Part shown: positions 8,244-17,442 of the stretch, piece by piece
Position numbering within the stretch: position 1 is the first letter of the stretch
Layout of the letters: each line of letters opens with the position of its first letter
Source of the DNA: CAXPZW01 sp049594615
GTDB lineage: Bacteria; Bacteroidota; Bacteroidia; Flavobacteriales_D; Sanyastnellaceae
Assembly: GCA_049594615.1 (NCBI GenBank)
Contig: JBMYJR010000003.1
Span: 1-64,000, forward strand
Length of the DNA stretch: 64,000 nucleotides
Direction of reading: 5' to 3'
Notes under the pieces: model-generated
What the model was told of the DNA's origin: nothing
What the model saw: only the letters and a program-made list of their open reading frames with translations
The model's database searches: none
Translations under genes and position numbers: made by a program

Positions 8244-10873
8244 CAGAATTCAAGTCTTAAGTGGATGGTAGGCACGCGGCCCAATCCACGGATGTCTCGT
8301 ACGCCCAATACCGGGCTACCGCCAGACTCGCTGGCCAAGAAGTAACCGCGTTGGGCCAAATTGGTGCGGTTGTACGCGTTGAACACCGACACGCCCACCT
8401 CCACGTTGGCAGCGCCCCGGTTCAGGAAGTAATGTAGCGCAAGGTCGGCACGGTGGTAGGCCGGCAGGGTAGCTCCGTTGAGGTCGCCAAAGACGATGAC
8501 GTCCCGGGTTTGGCCTGTGACCAGTTCCACCTCGTAGCTACCCAGTGCTTCGGTATAGGCAGCGCCGTTACCGTAAATCCACGTGGCAGTAAAACGCCAG
8601 CGCGGCAAGCGCAAGGTGTAGACGGCGTTCAGCTCAGTGGCATGCTGGTAGCGCGGCCGCACGTAGGATTGGTCGAGCGCATCAAAGCTGCGGTCGTTGC
8701 GGGCAAAAGTGGCGGTAAACCAACCGGTGTGGCGGCCCACGGTACGTTCTAGGGTGAGGTCCACTCCAAGCACTTCACCGGTACCGGTGAGAAAGTCTGC
8801 ATCCAAAACATCAGCGTTGCCCAAACCAACCAAGGCCTTGTCCTGCAAGGTTCCGCTGAGTTGGCGGTAATAGCCTTCCACATCCACCAACCAATCTTTC
8901 CATTCCAGCTGAAAGCCAGCCAAGAATTGATCAGCCCGGAGCACGGGCACTTGTCCGAGATCGGCCAGTCGCCAAAAATCCGGGGTGTTGAATGCCAAGT
9001 CCTGGCGGCGAATGCGGCGGATGAATTGGTGGTAACGCCCACCAGCGGCCTTCAGGGTCACCCCCTTCCACGGTCGAAAGGAGATCGAACCACGCGGCTC
9101 GGTGTACAGGGTATTGGTCCCCGAGTAATAGGCCATCCGTACACCCATCAACACTTTCCAAAGCGGGTGCAGGGCCAATTCGTCTTGCACATAGAGCGAA
9201 ACGGTGTGGGCGCGCTCACTAAAGCCCGTGGCAGCTAAGCCCGTCTCGAGGGCACGGAAGCGGTTGGCTTGCCCCGTGTAGTCCACGCCCGTTTGCAGCA
9301 AGTGACCGTCAAAGTTGAACTCCAAGTGCTGCTTCAACGACCATTCCTCGAGCAAGGTGTTCTGGTTGGTAAAGGCGCTGTCCACCACCTGCCCAAACTC
9401 CAATTGGCGATCGAAGGCAAACAAGTCGCTGTTGTAGCGTGAGTAAGAAGCCAGAGTACTGGCGTAATCGCCTGCAGCAGTGCTGTGGCTCCATTTGCCC
9501 GAGAAACCGAGATTCCCCCAATCGGCGTTGTCGTTGAAGTTGACCGGATTGCCGTCGCCGTCGGCGTCAAAGTCGTAGCCGAACTGCAGGTTATCGTTGC
9601 CGCTGTAGAGGCTGAAATTCACCTCATCACCCTCGGCAGGTTCCACACTGATGCGCATGCTGAAGTCCGAGAACCGAAACCGTGGATCGGAGGCATCAAA
9701 CACATCGGGCTCGTCACTGCTGCCCAGCAAGCTAGTATTGTATAGGTTGTTGAACAGCGAACGGTACGCCCCAGAGTTCCAGGCATCGGTGAGTGAACGG
9801 CGTGCGGACACAATCAACGAGGACGCCTTGTAAGGAAGCGGCGTTTGCAACTGCAAATTGGCGCTGAGCAGGTTGGCGTTGAACACCGCCGCGGGTTGCT
9901 CTCGGTTGCCGTCTTTGCCGGTGACCTCAATCACGCCCGCGGTCCGTCCTCCGTAGCGCGGCTCAAACCAACCGCGATGTACGCGAATGTTCTTGATGCT
10001 CTCGGGATTGAACGCCGAGAAGATGCCAAAGAAGTGGTCCAAGTGGTAGACCGTAAAGCCGTCGTACACCACCAGGTTTTCATCGGCCTCGCCGCCGCGG
10101 ATGTGAATGTTGCCCGAAGATTCGCCAGTGGCCACAATGCCCGGTTGGTACTGCAGGGCCCGGATGACATCAGGTTCGCCGGCGTTGGGCACGAAACGCG
10201 AAGCCTCGGCCTGCATGGTGAGCAGTCCCGGGGTAGAGCTGCGGTTGATCATGCGGGTTTGTTCACCGTAGACAGGCACCAGCGGCATCACCGACAAGTT
10301 GTGGTCGAGTCGGATCACCTCGGGGTAGGTGTCTGCAAACTGGGCCAAGCGCAATTCCAGGGGCTTGTACCCCACATATGTAACGCGAATGGTTGCCGTA
10401 TCGGAAGGAATGCCACTCAACACGAAGTGGCCTTCCTCGTTGGCTTGGACGCCTTGGGTGGACCCGGCCACCACCACGGTGGCAAACGGCAGCGACTCTC
10501 CCGATTCACGATCGAGCACACGGGCGCGCCACCGCACGCTGGTGCGCAACGCGTCGATGGGAGCGGACGGCGTCTGCTCAGCAGCAGGCAAGACTGCATA
10601 AGTGTTGCCCAGTAGCTTCCATTCAAATTCGGTGCCTTCCAACAATTGGGACAGGCCACTTTCAAGCGGCACACCGCTCAGCTCTGCGTTCACTTTGGTG
10701 CGGCGCAGCATACGGCCGTCATAGGCCAAACGGATGTCGTAATTCTTGCGCAGGGTGAGCAGCGCTTTGTCCAAGCGGGTGTTGACGAAGTTCTCCTTGA
10801 GCACCACGTCGGGCTGGGCGAAACAGAGTCCGACCAGCAACGCAAAAGCACATGTCAGCAGTAAAGACTTCAA
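8243..10873 (-). CDS. TonB-dependent receptor with STN and CarboxypepD-reg domains
   Basis: An 876-residue outer-membrane receptor has, in order: signal peptide (cleavage after CFAQ), STN secretin/TonB short domain at about 22-95, a CarboxypepD_reg-like Ig-fold domain at about 112-200, a plug with GNIHIRGGEADENLVVYDGF, and a 22-strand-type barrel ending LRLEF with the C-terminal Phe typical of outer-membrane proteins. The STN domain marks it as a transducing receptor that signals through FecR to the ECF sigma factor. It starts with TTG overlapping the sigma stop (TTGA). The ligand is unknown; FecA-like receptors carry iron complexes, but this branch is broader. Confidence 0.92.
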   Translation of the reverse strand: MKSLLLTCAFALLVGLCFAQPDVVLKENFVNTRLDKALLTLRKNYDIRLAYDGRMLRRTKVNAELSGVPLESGLSQLLEGTEFEWKLLGNTYAVLPAAEQTPSAPIDALRTSVRWRARVLDRESGESLPFATVVVAGSTQGVQANEEGHFVLSGIPSDTATIRVTYVGYKPLELRLAQFADTYPEVIRLDHNLSVMPLVPVYGEQTRMINRSSTPGLLTMQAEASRFVPNAGEPDVIRALQYQPGIVATGESSGNIHIRGGEADENLVVYDGFTVYHLDHFFGIFSAFNPESIKNIRVHRGWFEPRYGGRTAGVIEVTGKDGNREQPAAVFNANLLSANLQLQTPLPYKASSLIVSARRSLTDAWNSGAYRSLFNNLYNTSLLGSSDEPDVFDASDPRFRFSDFSMRISVEPAEGDEVNFSLYSGNDNLQFGYDFDADGDGNPVNFNDNADWGNLGFSGKWSHSTAAGDYASTLASYSRYNSDLFAFDRQLEFGQVVDSAFTNQNTLLEEWSLKQHLEFNFDGHLLQTGVDYTGQANRFRALETGLAATGFSERAHTVSLYVQDELALHPLWKVLMGVRMAYYSGTNTLYTEPRGSISFRPWKGVTLKAAGGRYHQFIRRIRRQDLAFNTPDFWRLADLGQVPVLRADQFLAGFQLEWKDWLVDVEGYYRQLSGTLQDKALVGLGNADVLDADFLTGTGEVLGVDLTLERTVGRHTGWFTATFARNDRSFDALDQSYVRPRYQHATELNAVYTLRLPRWRFTATWIYGNGAAYTEALGSYEVELVTGQTRDVIVFGDLNGATLPAYHRADLALHYFLNRGAANVEVGVSVFNAYNRTNLAQRGYFLASESGGSPVLGVRDIRGLGRVPTIHLRLEF

Positions 10874-11388
10874 AGGTCCACACCTAGGTTTTCGCGGATC
10901 ATCTGCAGGGCCTTGCTCATGCGCTTTTCTACCGCTTTGACACTGAGCCCAAGGCGCTCCGCGATTTCACGGTACTTGAGGTCTTCGAGTCGGTTCATCA
11001 GAAAGACCTCTCGGGGGCCTTCGGGGATGGCGGATAGTGCTTGATTCAACTGTTCCTCGTACTCCTTCATCTGCAACGTGTATTCCGGGGACTTGATGTC
11101 TGTTCCCATGACCGATTGGTTCTGGAATTTGTAGTGCAGTTGCTGGCGCTTCAGGTGGTTGATCGCAAGGTTACCGGCTATGGTATAAAGATAGGACTTT
11201 ACCGTCCGTTTGTCGATTTTTCCGCGGTTCTGCCAGAGCTTGATGAAGGTGTCTTGGGCAATGTCTTCGGCCACGCCATTGTCGCCAACCTTGAAGTAGA
11301 GATAATTGCGCACAGGAACGTACAACTCTTCGAAGAATTGCCGGTATTCCTGATCGGTCAGGGCCTCGTATGCTGGTTTTTGAGACAA
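10870..11388 (-). CDS. ECF RNA polymerase sigma-70 factor
   Basis: Region 2 is seen in LYVPVRNYLYFKVGDNGVAE and EDIAQDTFIKLWQNR; region 4 in REVFLMNRLEDLKYREIAER followed by the helix-turn-helix LGLSVKAVEKRMSKAL. Both are diagnostic of extracytoplasmic-function sigma factors. The frame is open far upstream, but that extension would run through the threonine dehydrogenase promoter. I therefore place the start at TTG 11388, giving 172 residues, normal for the family; an ATG at 11523 is the alternative. It heads the order sigma, receptor, DUF4249, FecR and probably drives that operon when FecR releases it. Confidence 0.88.
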   Translation of the reverse strand: MSQKPAYEALTDQEYRQFFEELYVPVRNYLYFKVGDNGVAEDIAQDTFIKLWQNRGKIDKRTVKSYLYTIAGNLAINHLKRQQLHYKFQNQSVMGTDIKSPEYTLQMKEYEEQLNQALSAIPEGPREVFLMNRLEDLKYREIAERLGLSVKAVEKRMSKALQMIRENLGVDL

Positions 11389-11502
11389 GCCCTTGGTTTC
11401 CTTGCGTGGTGGGCGCAAGAAAGAAAAAAGCCTGCAGAGTTTGGTTAGCAAAAAATCAACAGTCGGGGAAAAAAACGCGCAGATTGGCCGAAAGCAAACT
11501 CC

Positions 11503-11510
11503 TACATTTG
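11503..11510 (+). promoter_or_regulatory. -7 element TACATTTG of the threonine dehydrogenase promoter
   Basis: Exact TAnnTTTG match 25 bases before the ATG at 11536. A TTG at 11484-11486 lies 16 bases upstream and may be the -33 element. Confidence 0.55.
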
Positions 11511-11535
11511 GATCACCCAACATCTCCCAACCGCA

Positions 11536-12498
11536 ATGAACGGTGGAAAAATCCTCGTGATCGGAGCGTCGGGCCAAATCGGGATTGACCTGGTGCTGGC
11601 CCTGCGCGCTCAACACGGCACAACGCAGGTGGTGGCCTCCGACATCCGCCCCAGCGAACATCCTGCCCTGCTAGACGGGCCCTTTGAGCTCCTCGACGTC
11701 ATGGACCGCGAGGCGTGTGCACGTGTACTTCAGTCCCACAACATCCAAACGGTGTATCACTTGGCAGCCATGCTCAGCGCACGCGCCGAACAACACCCCT
11801 TGCTTGCCTGGGACCTCAACATGAAAAGCCTGCTGAACCTCTTGGAATTGGCCCGTGAAGGGGTCTACTCCAAACTGTTTTGGCCCAGTTCCATTGCGGT
11901 GTTTGGCCCCTCTACCCCACGCCACCTCACTCCGCAAAACGCCCTGTGCGAACCCAGCACCGTGTACGGCATCTCCAAACTCGCCGGCGAACGCTGGTGC
12001 GAGTACTACCACGAGAAATACGGGGTGGACGTGCGCAGTGTCCGCTACCCAGGCTTGGTCAGCCACAGCGCTCCTCCTGGAGGTGGCACTACGGATTATG
12101 CCGTGGAGATCTTCCACGAAGCCCTCGCCTCAGGCGCCTACACCAGCTTCTTGGAAGGCGATACGGCGCTGCCCATGATGTACATGGAGGACGCCATCCG
12201 CGCCACCATCCAAATCACCGAGGCTCCGACCGATGTAATCAAGCTGCGCTCGTCGTACAATTTGGCGGGGATCTCCTTTACCCCGGAGACCATTGCCGAA
12301 GCCATTCGCGTGCACATTCCTGCGTTGACTGTGGATTATGCACCGGACTTCCGCCAGACCATTGCCGACAGCTGGCCCAACTCCATCAACGACCAGGCCG
12401 CGCGCCGCGATTGGGGTTGGGATCCAAAGTACGATTTGGCCCAAATGGTGGAGGCGATGCTCACCGCGCTGAAAAAAAAAATCCTTGAAGTAACCTGA
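11536..12498 (+). CDS. tdh: L-threonine 3-dehydrogenase, epimerase (SDR) type
   Basis: A 320-residue extended short-chain dehydrogenase: Rossmann glycine motif GASGQIG near the N-terminus, catalytic YGISK at the expected distance, and substrate-side motifs of the epimerase-type threonine dehydrogenase (RYPGLVS, GGTTDYAVEIFHEAL, FLEGDTALPMMYMEDAI, NLAGISFTPE). The enzyme oxidises L-threonine to 2-amino-3-ketobutyrate with NAD+, feeding glycine synthesis. This SDR form replaces the zinc-dependent Tdh in many Bacteroidota. The glycine C-acetyltransferase partner is not in the window. It stands alone with its own promoter, divergent from the sigma gene. Confidence 0.88.
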   Translation: MNGGKILVIGASGQIGIDLVLALRAQHGTTQVVASDIRPSEHPALLDGPFELLDVMDREACARVLQSHNIQTVYHLAAMLSARAEQHPLLAWDLNMKSLLNLLELAREGVYSKLFWPSSIAVFGPSTPRHLTPQNALCEPSTVYGISKLAGERWCEYYHEKYGVDVRSVRYPGLVSHSAPPGGGTTDYAVEIFHEALASGAYTSFLEGDTALPMMYMEDAIRATIQITEAPTDVIKLRSSYNLAGISFTPETIAEAIRVHIPALTVDYAPDFRQTIADSWPNSINDQAARRDWGWDPKYDLAQMVEAMLTALKKKILEVT

Positions 12499-12546
12499 GG
12501 TCAAGAATGTGCGTAGAGGAGAACAACCAGTTACACTTACGTGCTA

Positions 12547-13452
12547 ATGAAGACCCAAATAGTTCGTTCCCTGCTGCTCTGCGTCCCGCTTGTTTTGGTT
12601 GGAGCCTTATCAGCTGTAGCCTCCTCTGGTGGTACCAACACCACTGACGCCAACGGCTTGCGTCAAGGATACTGGGTGATCAAGGGCTACATGACCCCCG
12701 ACGTGAACTACGGCGCCAACGAAGTGGTGGAAGAAGGCTCCTTTGTGGACAACCGCAAAGAAGGCCTTTGGAAGCACTACATGCCCAACGGCGAGCTGCG
12801 TAGCGAGATCCATTACGTACGCAACCGTCCAAATGGCCCCTACACCATCTACTACACCAACGGCCAAATTGAGGAACAGGGCAACTGGTCCAAGAGCCGC
12901 AACACAGGTACTTTCAAACGCTTTTACGAAAACGGCAATCCCCAACAGATCTTTGCCTTCAGCGACAACGGCAAACGCAACGGAGTACAACAGTACTTTC
13001 ACGAAAACGGCCAGCTCGAACTCGAGGTGAACATCGTCAACGGCAAAGAAGAAGGTCTTATGAGCCGCTACTACGCCAACGGCGCCTTGAAGGAAGAAAA
13101 AGACCTCTCGGGCGGCATGTTAGAGCATGGCTCCATCCGCCGCTTTGACCGCAACAGCAACCCTGCCGACCAGGTGGAAGCCGAAGAAATTCTTGTGGAC
13201 ATCCCCAAGGATGCGCCCAAAACCGAAGCCGCTGCCGATGAGCCCAACGGCGCCCACAGCTTCCGTCCAAACGGTTACAACGTGCTGTACAACCACAACC
13301 GCCAGGTGACCCAAGTTGGCGACTTCCGCAACGGGCGCCTCTGGGACGGCAAATGGCACCGCTACAACACCAACGGCATCTTGGTCCGCAGCGAGGTTTA
13401 CAAAGCCGGCCGCTACGTGGGTACCGGTGTCCTCGAAGACGACGACAAATAA
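12547..13452 (+). CDS. Secreted MORN/YwqK-type repeat protein
   Basis: This 301-residue protein has a signal peptide and a tandem set of MORN_2-type repeats of about 23 residues with the pattern [DE]G-x-W-x-x-Y-x-x-NG-x-[IL] (EGLWKHYMPNGEL, NGPYTIYYTNGQI, TGTFKRFYENGNP, NGVQQYFHENGQL, EGLMSRYYANGAL). After an acidic linker a last repeat follows (DGKWHRYNTNGILV). Such proteins are common in Bacteroidota and often labelled YwqK-family antitoxins, but no toxin is present, so that label should not be taken literally. The ATG at 12547 gives a clean signal peptide. Role unknown, probably periplasmic or surface. Confidence 0.8.
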   Translation: MKTQIVRSLLLCVPLVLVGALSAVASSGGTNTTDANGLRQGYWVIKGYMTPDVNYGANEVVEEGSFVDNRKEGLWKHYMPNGELRSEIHYVRNRPNGPYTIYYTNGQIEEQGNWSKSRNTGTFKRFYENGNPQQIFAFSDNGKRNGVQQYFHENGQLELEVNIVNGKEEGLMSRYYANGALKEEKDLSGGMLEHGSIRRFDRNSNPADQVEAEEILVDIPKDAPKTEAAADEPNGAHSFRPNGYNVLYNHNRQVTQVGDFRNGRLWDGKWHRYNTNGILVRSEVYKAGRYVGTGVLEDDDK

Positions 13453-13470
13453 TTCCCGAACCATATTTCG

Positions 13471-13500
13471 AAAGCCAGCCGATCAAGGCTGGCTTTTTTT
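13471..13500 (+). terminator. Intrinsic terminator after the MORN-repeat gene
   Basis: Perfect ten-pair stem (AAAGCCAGCC with GGCTGGCTTT), six-base loop, followed by seven T. Confidence 0.9.
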
Positions 13501-13547
13501 GTGCCCTTCCCCTGCGTTCACAGGGCCTCCAATCCAAACCCAATCGA

Positions 13548-13555
13548 CATATTTG
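13548..13555 (+). promoter_or_regulatory. Near-consensus -7 element CATATTTG directly before cysS
   Basis: One mismatch to TAnnTTTG, ending four bases before the chosen cysS ATG at 13560. If real, the transcript begins at or very near the start codon. Confidence 0.4.
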
Positions 13556-13559
13556 CACC

Positions 13560-15032
13560 ATGCCGAACGATCTGCACATTTCCAACAGCCTCACGCGCAA
13601 AAAAGAGCGGTTTGAACCCATCAACGCGCCCTATGTAGGCATGTACGTTTGTGGCCCTACCGTATACAGCGATGTTCACTTGGGCAACGTCCGCACCTTC
13701 TTGACGTTTGATGTGGTATTCCGCTACCTCAAATTCCTGGATTACAAAGTGCGCTACGTGCGCAACATCACCGACGTGGGCCACTTGGTGGGCGACGTGG
13801 ACGAAGGAGAAGATAAAATCGCCAAGAAGGCGCGCCTGGAAAACATCGAACCCATGGAAGTGGTGCAGAAGTACACCGTGGGCTTCCATGACGTGATGCG
13901 CATCTTCAACATCGAGTCACCCAGCATTGAGCCTACCGCCACCGGCCACATCATCGAACAGATCGAAATGATCGAGAAGATCATTGCAAACGGCTACGGC
14001 TATGAGGTGAACGGCTCGGTATACTTTGACGTTCCCAAGTACAACGAAGACCACCCCTACGGCGAACTCTCAGGCCGCAAGGTGGATGAGCTCATGAGCA
14101 ACTCACGAGACCTCGAAGGCCAACAAGACAAAAAGAGCCCCCTCGACTTTGCCCTTTGGAAGAAGGCCGAGAAAGGCCACTTGATGCGCTGGAACAGCCC
14201 TTGGGGAATTGGATTCCCGGGCTGGCACTTGGAGTGCTCGGCCATGAGTACCAAGTATCTGGGCCAGAAGTTCGACATCCACGGCGGCGGCATGGACCTC
14301 AAATTTCCCCACCACGAGTGCGAAATCGCGCAGAACGTGGGGGCCAACAAAGAGGAACGCCCGGTGCGCTACTGGATCCACGGCAACATGCTGACGGTCA
14401 ACGGACGCAAAATGTCCAAGTCCGAAGGCAACGGCTTTACCCCCGAGGAGCTCATCACCGGCGACCACAAATTGCTGGACAAGGGCTACAGCCCCATGAC
14501 CGTGCGCTTCTTTATGCTCATGGGCCACTATTCAAGTACCCTGGACTTCAGCAACGAAGCCCTGCAGGCCGCTGAAAAAGGACTCAAGAAACTCATGACC
14601 GCCATTGGCACGCTGAACGGGTTGGCCCCGGCTGGTGGTTCAGAATACGACGTAGCGGGCTTGCGTGAGCGCTGTGCCCAGGCCATGAACGACGACTTCA
14701 ACACCCCCATCCTGATCTCCGAGCTGTTTGACATGGTCAAAGCCATCAACTCAGCCAACGATGGCAAGCTGCAGTTGAACGCCGCCGATTTGGATGCGCT
14801 CAAAGCCGTGGTCAACGACTACGTATTTGAGGTATTGGGACTACGCATGGAAAACCCGGGCGGAGACAACGGCTTGGCCGACGGACTCATGGGCCTGATC
14901 ATCGACCTGCGTAAAACCGCGCGGGACAACAAAGACTGGGGCACCTCAGACCAAATCCGCGACGGACTCAAGGCCGTAAACGTGACCCTCAAGGACGCCA
15001 AAGAAGGTACAACCTGGAGCTATGACGGCTAA
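13560..15032 (+). CDS. cysS: Cysteinyl-tRNA synthetase
   Basis: Charges tRNA-Cys with cysteine. The 490-residue class I synthetase has the zinc/adenylation entry motif GMYVCGPTVYSDVHLGN (HIGH equivalent HLGN), zinc ligands in FPGWHLECSAMS and FPHHECEIAQ, and the KMSKSEGN loop. The frame is open 69 codons upstream through the preceding terminator; MPNDLHISNSLTRKKE at 13560 matches the usual N-terminus. The last 11 bases overlap the M28 peptidase gene. It is relevant to the poly-Cys leaders at 63068-63284, whose readout would be the level of Cys-tRNA-Cys this enzyme makes; its own upstream region has no such leader. Confidence 0.96.
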   Translation: MPNDLHISNSLTRKKERFEPINAPYVGMYVCGPTVYSDVHLGNVRTFLTFDVVFRYLKFLDYKVRYVRNITDVGHLVGDVDEGEDKIAKKARLENIEPMEVVQKYTVGFHDVMRIFNIESPSIEPTATGHIIEQIEMIEKIIANGYGYEVNGSVYFDVPKYNEDHPYGELSGRKVDELMSNSRDLEGQQDKKSPLDFALWKKAEKGHLMRWNSPWGIGFPGWHLECSAMSTKYLGQKFDIHGGGMDLKFPHHECEIAQNVGANKEERPVRYWIHGNMLTVNGRKMSKSEGNGFTPEELITGDHKLLDKGYSPMTVRFFMLMGHYSSTLDFSNEALQAAEKGLKKLMTAIGTLNGLAPAGGSEYDVAGLRERCAQAMNDDFNTPILISELFDMVKAINSANDGKLQLNAADLDALKAVVNDYVFEVLGLRMENPGGDNGLADGLMGLIIDLRKTARDNKDWGTSDQIRDGLKAVNVTLKDAKEGTTWSYDG

Positions 15033-16023
15033 AACCCTGTGGCCGCTGATGGCGGCAGTGTTGTTGCTGGGCAGCTGTGGCGACGACCCGCCCCCACCCC
15101 TCAAACCCGCCGAGCAAAAGCCCGCCGTGGTGGTGCCGGAGTTCAATGCGGATTCTGCCTACGCTTATGTGGCCAAGCAGGTGAGCTTTGGGCCGCGCAA
15201 TCCCAATTCCGAAGGGCACACCGCGTGCGCGGAATGGATGGAGGAATTCCTTTCGCAATACGCCGACAGGGTCATCGTGCAACGCGATGTGGTGCAGGCC
15301 TTTGACGGGCTGAACATCAACATGAAGAACATCATCGCGCAATTCCAGCCGGAAAAGAAAAAGCGCCTGATGCTCTTTGCCCACTGGGACACCCGCCCTT
15401 TTGCCGACAAGGACCCCAATCCCGACCGCCAAAACGAACCCATCTTGGGTGCGAACGACGGCGGCAGTGGCGTAGGTGTGCTCTTGGAAATCGCCCGTCA
15501 CCTCAAGGCGCAACCCACCGAATACGGCATCGACATTGTACTGTTTGACGCCGAAGACTACGGTACGCCCAACTTCCCAGGCGTTGAGAGCGACTCCTAT
15601 TCGTGGTGCTTGGGCTCGCAATACTGGTCCAACCGTCCACACGCGTCGGGGTACCGCGCCAAATATGGCATCCTGCTGGACATGGTGGGCAGCCCCAATG
15701 CGCGCTTTCCTAAGGAAGGCACCAGCATGCAGTATGCCTCACACGTGATGAACAAGATTCACAAAGCGGCACGTACCACAGGCAACAGCGAGTTCTTCTC
15801 GTCCTCGACCTCTGGCCAAACCATCGATGACCACACCTTTGTGAACACGATTGCCGGCATCCCCTCGGCCGCCATTGTGGAATTCCACACCGGCATCAAC
15901 GCCATGGGCCTGAACGGATACGGCAGCTTCCACCACACCCACAACGACAACATGGACGCCATCAGCGCAAAGACCCTAGGCGCAGTTGGCGAAACCGTGA
16001 TGCACGTCATTTACAACGAGTAA
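15022..16023 (+). CDS. M28-family zinc peptidase / glutaminyl cyclase-like lipoprotein
   Basis: This 333-residue protein has a lipoprotein signal (LLGSC, Cys19) and an M28 catalytic domain with metal ligands in FAHWDTRPFAD, GANDGGSGVG, LFDAEDYG and the late FHHTHNDNMD. The pattern fits the glutaminyl-peptide cyclotransferase-like branch of M28 common in Bacteroidota, which can be either aminopeptidase or cyclase; sequence alone does not decide. It probably faces the periplasm. The start ATG lies inside the cysS 3' end, so it is translationally coupled to cysS without an obvious metabolic link. Confidence 0.88.
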   Translation: MTAKTLWPLMAAVLLLGSCGDDPPPPLKPAEQKPAVVVPEFNADSAYAYVAKQVSFGPRNPNSEGHTACAEWMEEFLSQYADRVIVQRDVVQAFDGLNINMKNIIAQFQPEKKKRLMLFAHWDTRPFADKDPNPDRQNEPILGANDGGSGVGVLLEIARHLKAQPTEYGIDIVLFDAEDYGTPNFPGVESDSYSWCLGSQYWSNRPHASGYRAKYGILLDMVGSPNARFPKEGTSMQYASHVMNKIHKAARTTGNSEFFSSSTSGQTIDDHTFVNTIAGIPSAAIVEFHTGINAMGLNGYGSFHHTHNDNMDAISAKTLGAVGETVMHVIYNE

Positions 16024-16323
16024 TTACTCCTGGGCCAGCTGGGCTGCTTGTGCCAAGAGCGCACGCAGCAGTGCTGGATCCCTGTCTGAATTGGGGGTGA
16101 AGCCGGCCTCCACTGCTCCTTTGCGCACATTGAGGTACGCGGGTGACTTCTTTGTGCGGTAATAGGGCACGTCCCATTTGTATTCTTCGCGCAATCCGGG
16201 GCAACTTTTGGGCACCTCTTGGCGCAGATCACCAAGCTGCGCGCCGGCTTCAGGCGTTTGCCGTTCGAAGAATTCTTGGACTTTGAGACGTGTGATGTTA
16301 TCCACCATGACCTGTCTAAACAT
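16024..16323 (-). CDS. DUF1801 (YdhG-like) small protein
   Basis: A 99-residue protein with the DUF1801 pattern: a helical N-terminus, LRQEVPKSCPGLREEYKWDV, then PYYRTKKSPAYLNVRKGAVEAGF. DUF1801 proteins adopt a small alpha/beta fold; one Bacillus member is an iron chaperone, but most are uncharacterised. I start at MFRQVMVDN (ATG 16323); MVDNITRL at 16308 is possible. The gene converges on the M28 gene with stop codons next to each other and is divergent from the M42 gene. Confidence 0.7.
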   Translation of the reverse strand: MFRQVMVDNITRLKVQEFFERQTPEAGAQLGDLRQEVPKSCPGLREEYKWDVPYYRTKKSPAYLNVRKGAVEAGFTPNSDRDPALLRALLAQAAQLAQE

Positions 16324-16360
16324 CGCGATGTCTCTCCGTCTCCCCAAGGGGACTTCCCCC

Positions 16361-16368
16361 TAGCTTTA
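16361..16368 (+). promoter_or_regulatory. Candidate -7 element TAGCTTTA before the M42 gene
   Basis: Seven of eight positions fit the TAnnTTTG pattern, with A in place of the final G, 30 bases before the ATG at 16399. Confidence 0.35.
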
Positions 16369-16398
16369 CGCAGGTACGCACCTGATCACTTCTGCACC

Positions 16399-17442
16399 AT
16401 GAACATTCCTTTGCTGAGCCGCATTTGCGAAACCCCCGGCGCACCCGGATTCGAAGACCGCATCCGAAAACTCGTGCTGGAATCCCTCAGCTCCATGGAC
16501 GTGGAGGTCAGCGTAGACAACATGGGCAACGTAACCGCGCTCAAGAAAGGACGCTCAGACACCAAGAGCGCCATGTGTGCGGCCCACATGGATGAAATCG
16601 GATTCATCGTCACCCACATCGACGACAACGGCTTTTTGCGTTTCCACACCTTGGGCGGATTTGACCCCAAGACCCTGACCGCGCAGCGCGTGATTGTGCA
16701 CGGCTCCCAGGATGTGATTGGGGTGATGGGCTCCAAACCCATCCACATCATGGCGCCCGAAGAGCGCAACAAAGCCCCCAAAATCAAAGACTACTTCATC
16801 GACCTGGGTCTGCCCAAGGAAGAAGTAGAGAAGATCGTTTCCATCGGCGACGCCGTCACCCGCGAGCGCGGCCTGATTGAAATGGGAAACACCGTGAACT
16901 GCAAGAGCATTGACAACCGTGTATCGGTCTACATCCTGCTGGAGACCCTGCGTCAACTGGAAGAACCCGCATACGACTTCTACGGGGTGTTTACCGTGCA
17001 AGAAGAAGTAGGCCTGCGCGGTGCAGACGTATCGGCCATGGCCATCAAGCCCGACTTTGGATTTGGCCTGGACACCACCATCGCGTTTGACACCCCCGGC
17101 GCTCCTGCGCACGAACGGGTGACCTCGCTGGGCAAGGGCACCGCCATCAAAATCATGGATGCCCGCACCATTTGCGACCGACGCATGGTGGCCTACATGA
17201 AGCAAACTGCCGACAAGCACAGCATCACCTGGCAACCTGAAATCCTCACCGCCGGCGGCACCGATACCGCCAGCCTGCAGCGCCAGGTACCCGGAGGCAG
17301 CATTGCCGGAGCCATTTCGATTCCCACCCGCAACATCCATTCGGTGATTGAAATGGCCGACAAAGGCGACATCCAAGCCTCGGTGGATCTGCTGACCGCC
17401 TGCGTGAACGAACTCGACCAATACGACTGGAGCTGGAAGTGA
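16399..17442 (+). CDS. M42-family metalloaminopeptidase
   Basis: A 347-residue cytosolic dinuclear-zinc aminopeptidase of the tetrahedral (TET) type. Signatures: ETPGAPGFEDRIRKLV near the N-terminus, CAAHMDEIGFIVTHI (metal His/Asp), NCKSIDNRVSVYILLETL, the catalytic Glu pair in TVQEEVGLRGA, GLDTTIAFDTPG, and the late GGTDTASLQ. Homologues trim peptides left by the proteasome or Clp proteases. The frame is open 60 codons upstream across the DUF1801 gene; the ATG at 16399 is the family N-terminus. It overlaps the histidine-kinase start (GTGA). Confidence 0.92.
   Translation: MNIPLLSRICETPGAPGFEDRIRKLVLESLSSMDVEVSVDNMGNVTALKKGRSDTKSAMCAAHMDEIGFIVTHIDDNGFLRFHTLGGFDPKTLTAQRVIVHGSQDVIGVMGSKPIHIMAPEERNKAPKIKDYFIDLGLPKEEVEKIVSIGDAVTRERGLIEMGNTVNCKSIDNRVSVYILLETLRQLEEPAYDFYGVFTVQEEVGLRGADVSAMAIKPDFGFGLDTTIAFDTPGAPAHERVTSLGKGTAIKIMDARTICDRRMVAYMKQTADKHSITWQPEILTAGGTDTASLQRQVPGGSIAGAISIPTRNIHSVIEMADKGDIQASVDLLTACVNELDQYDWSWK

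Noticed and set aside
12547..13452. Toxin-antitoxin system suggested by the YwqK antitoxin label
   Set aside because: The protein is an exported MORN-repeat protein and no toxin gene adjoins it.
16368..16375. Another ACGCAGGT octamer, before the M42 gene
   Set aside because: A single eight-base match is expected by chance in 64 kb and lacks the two-copy spacing seen at 60962-60989.
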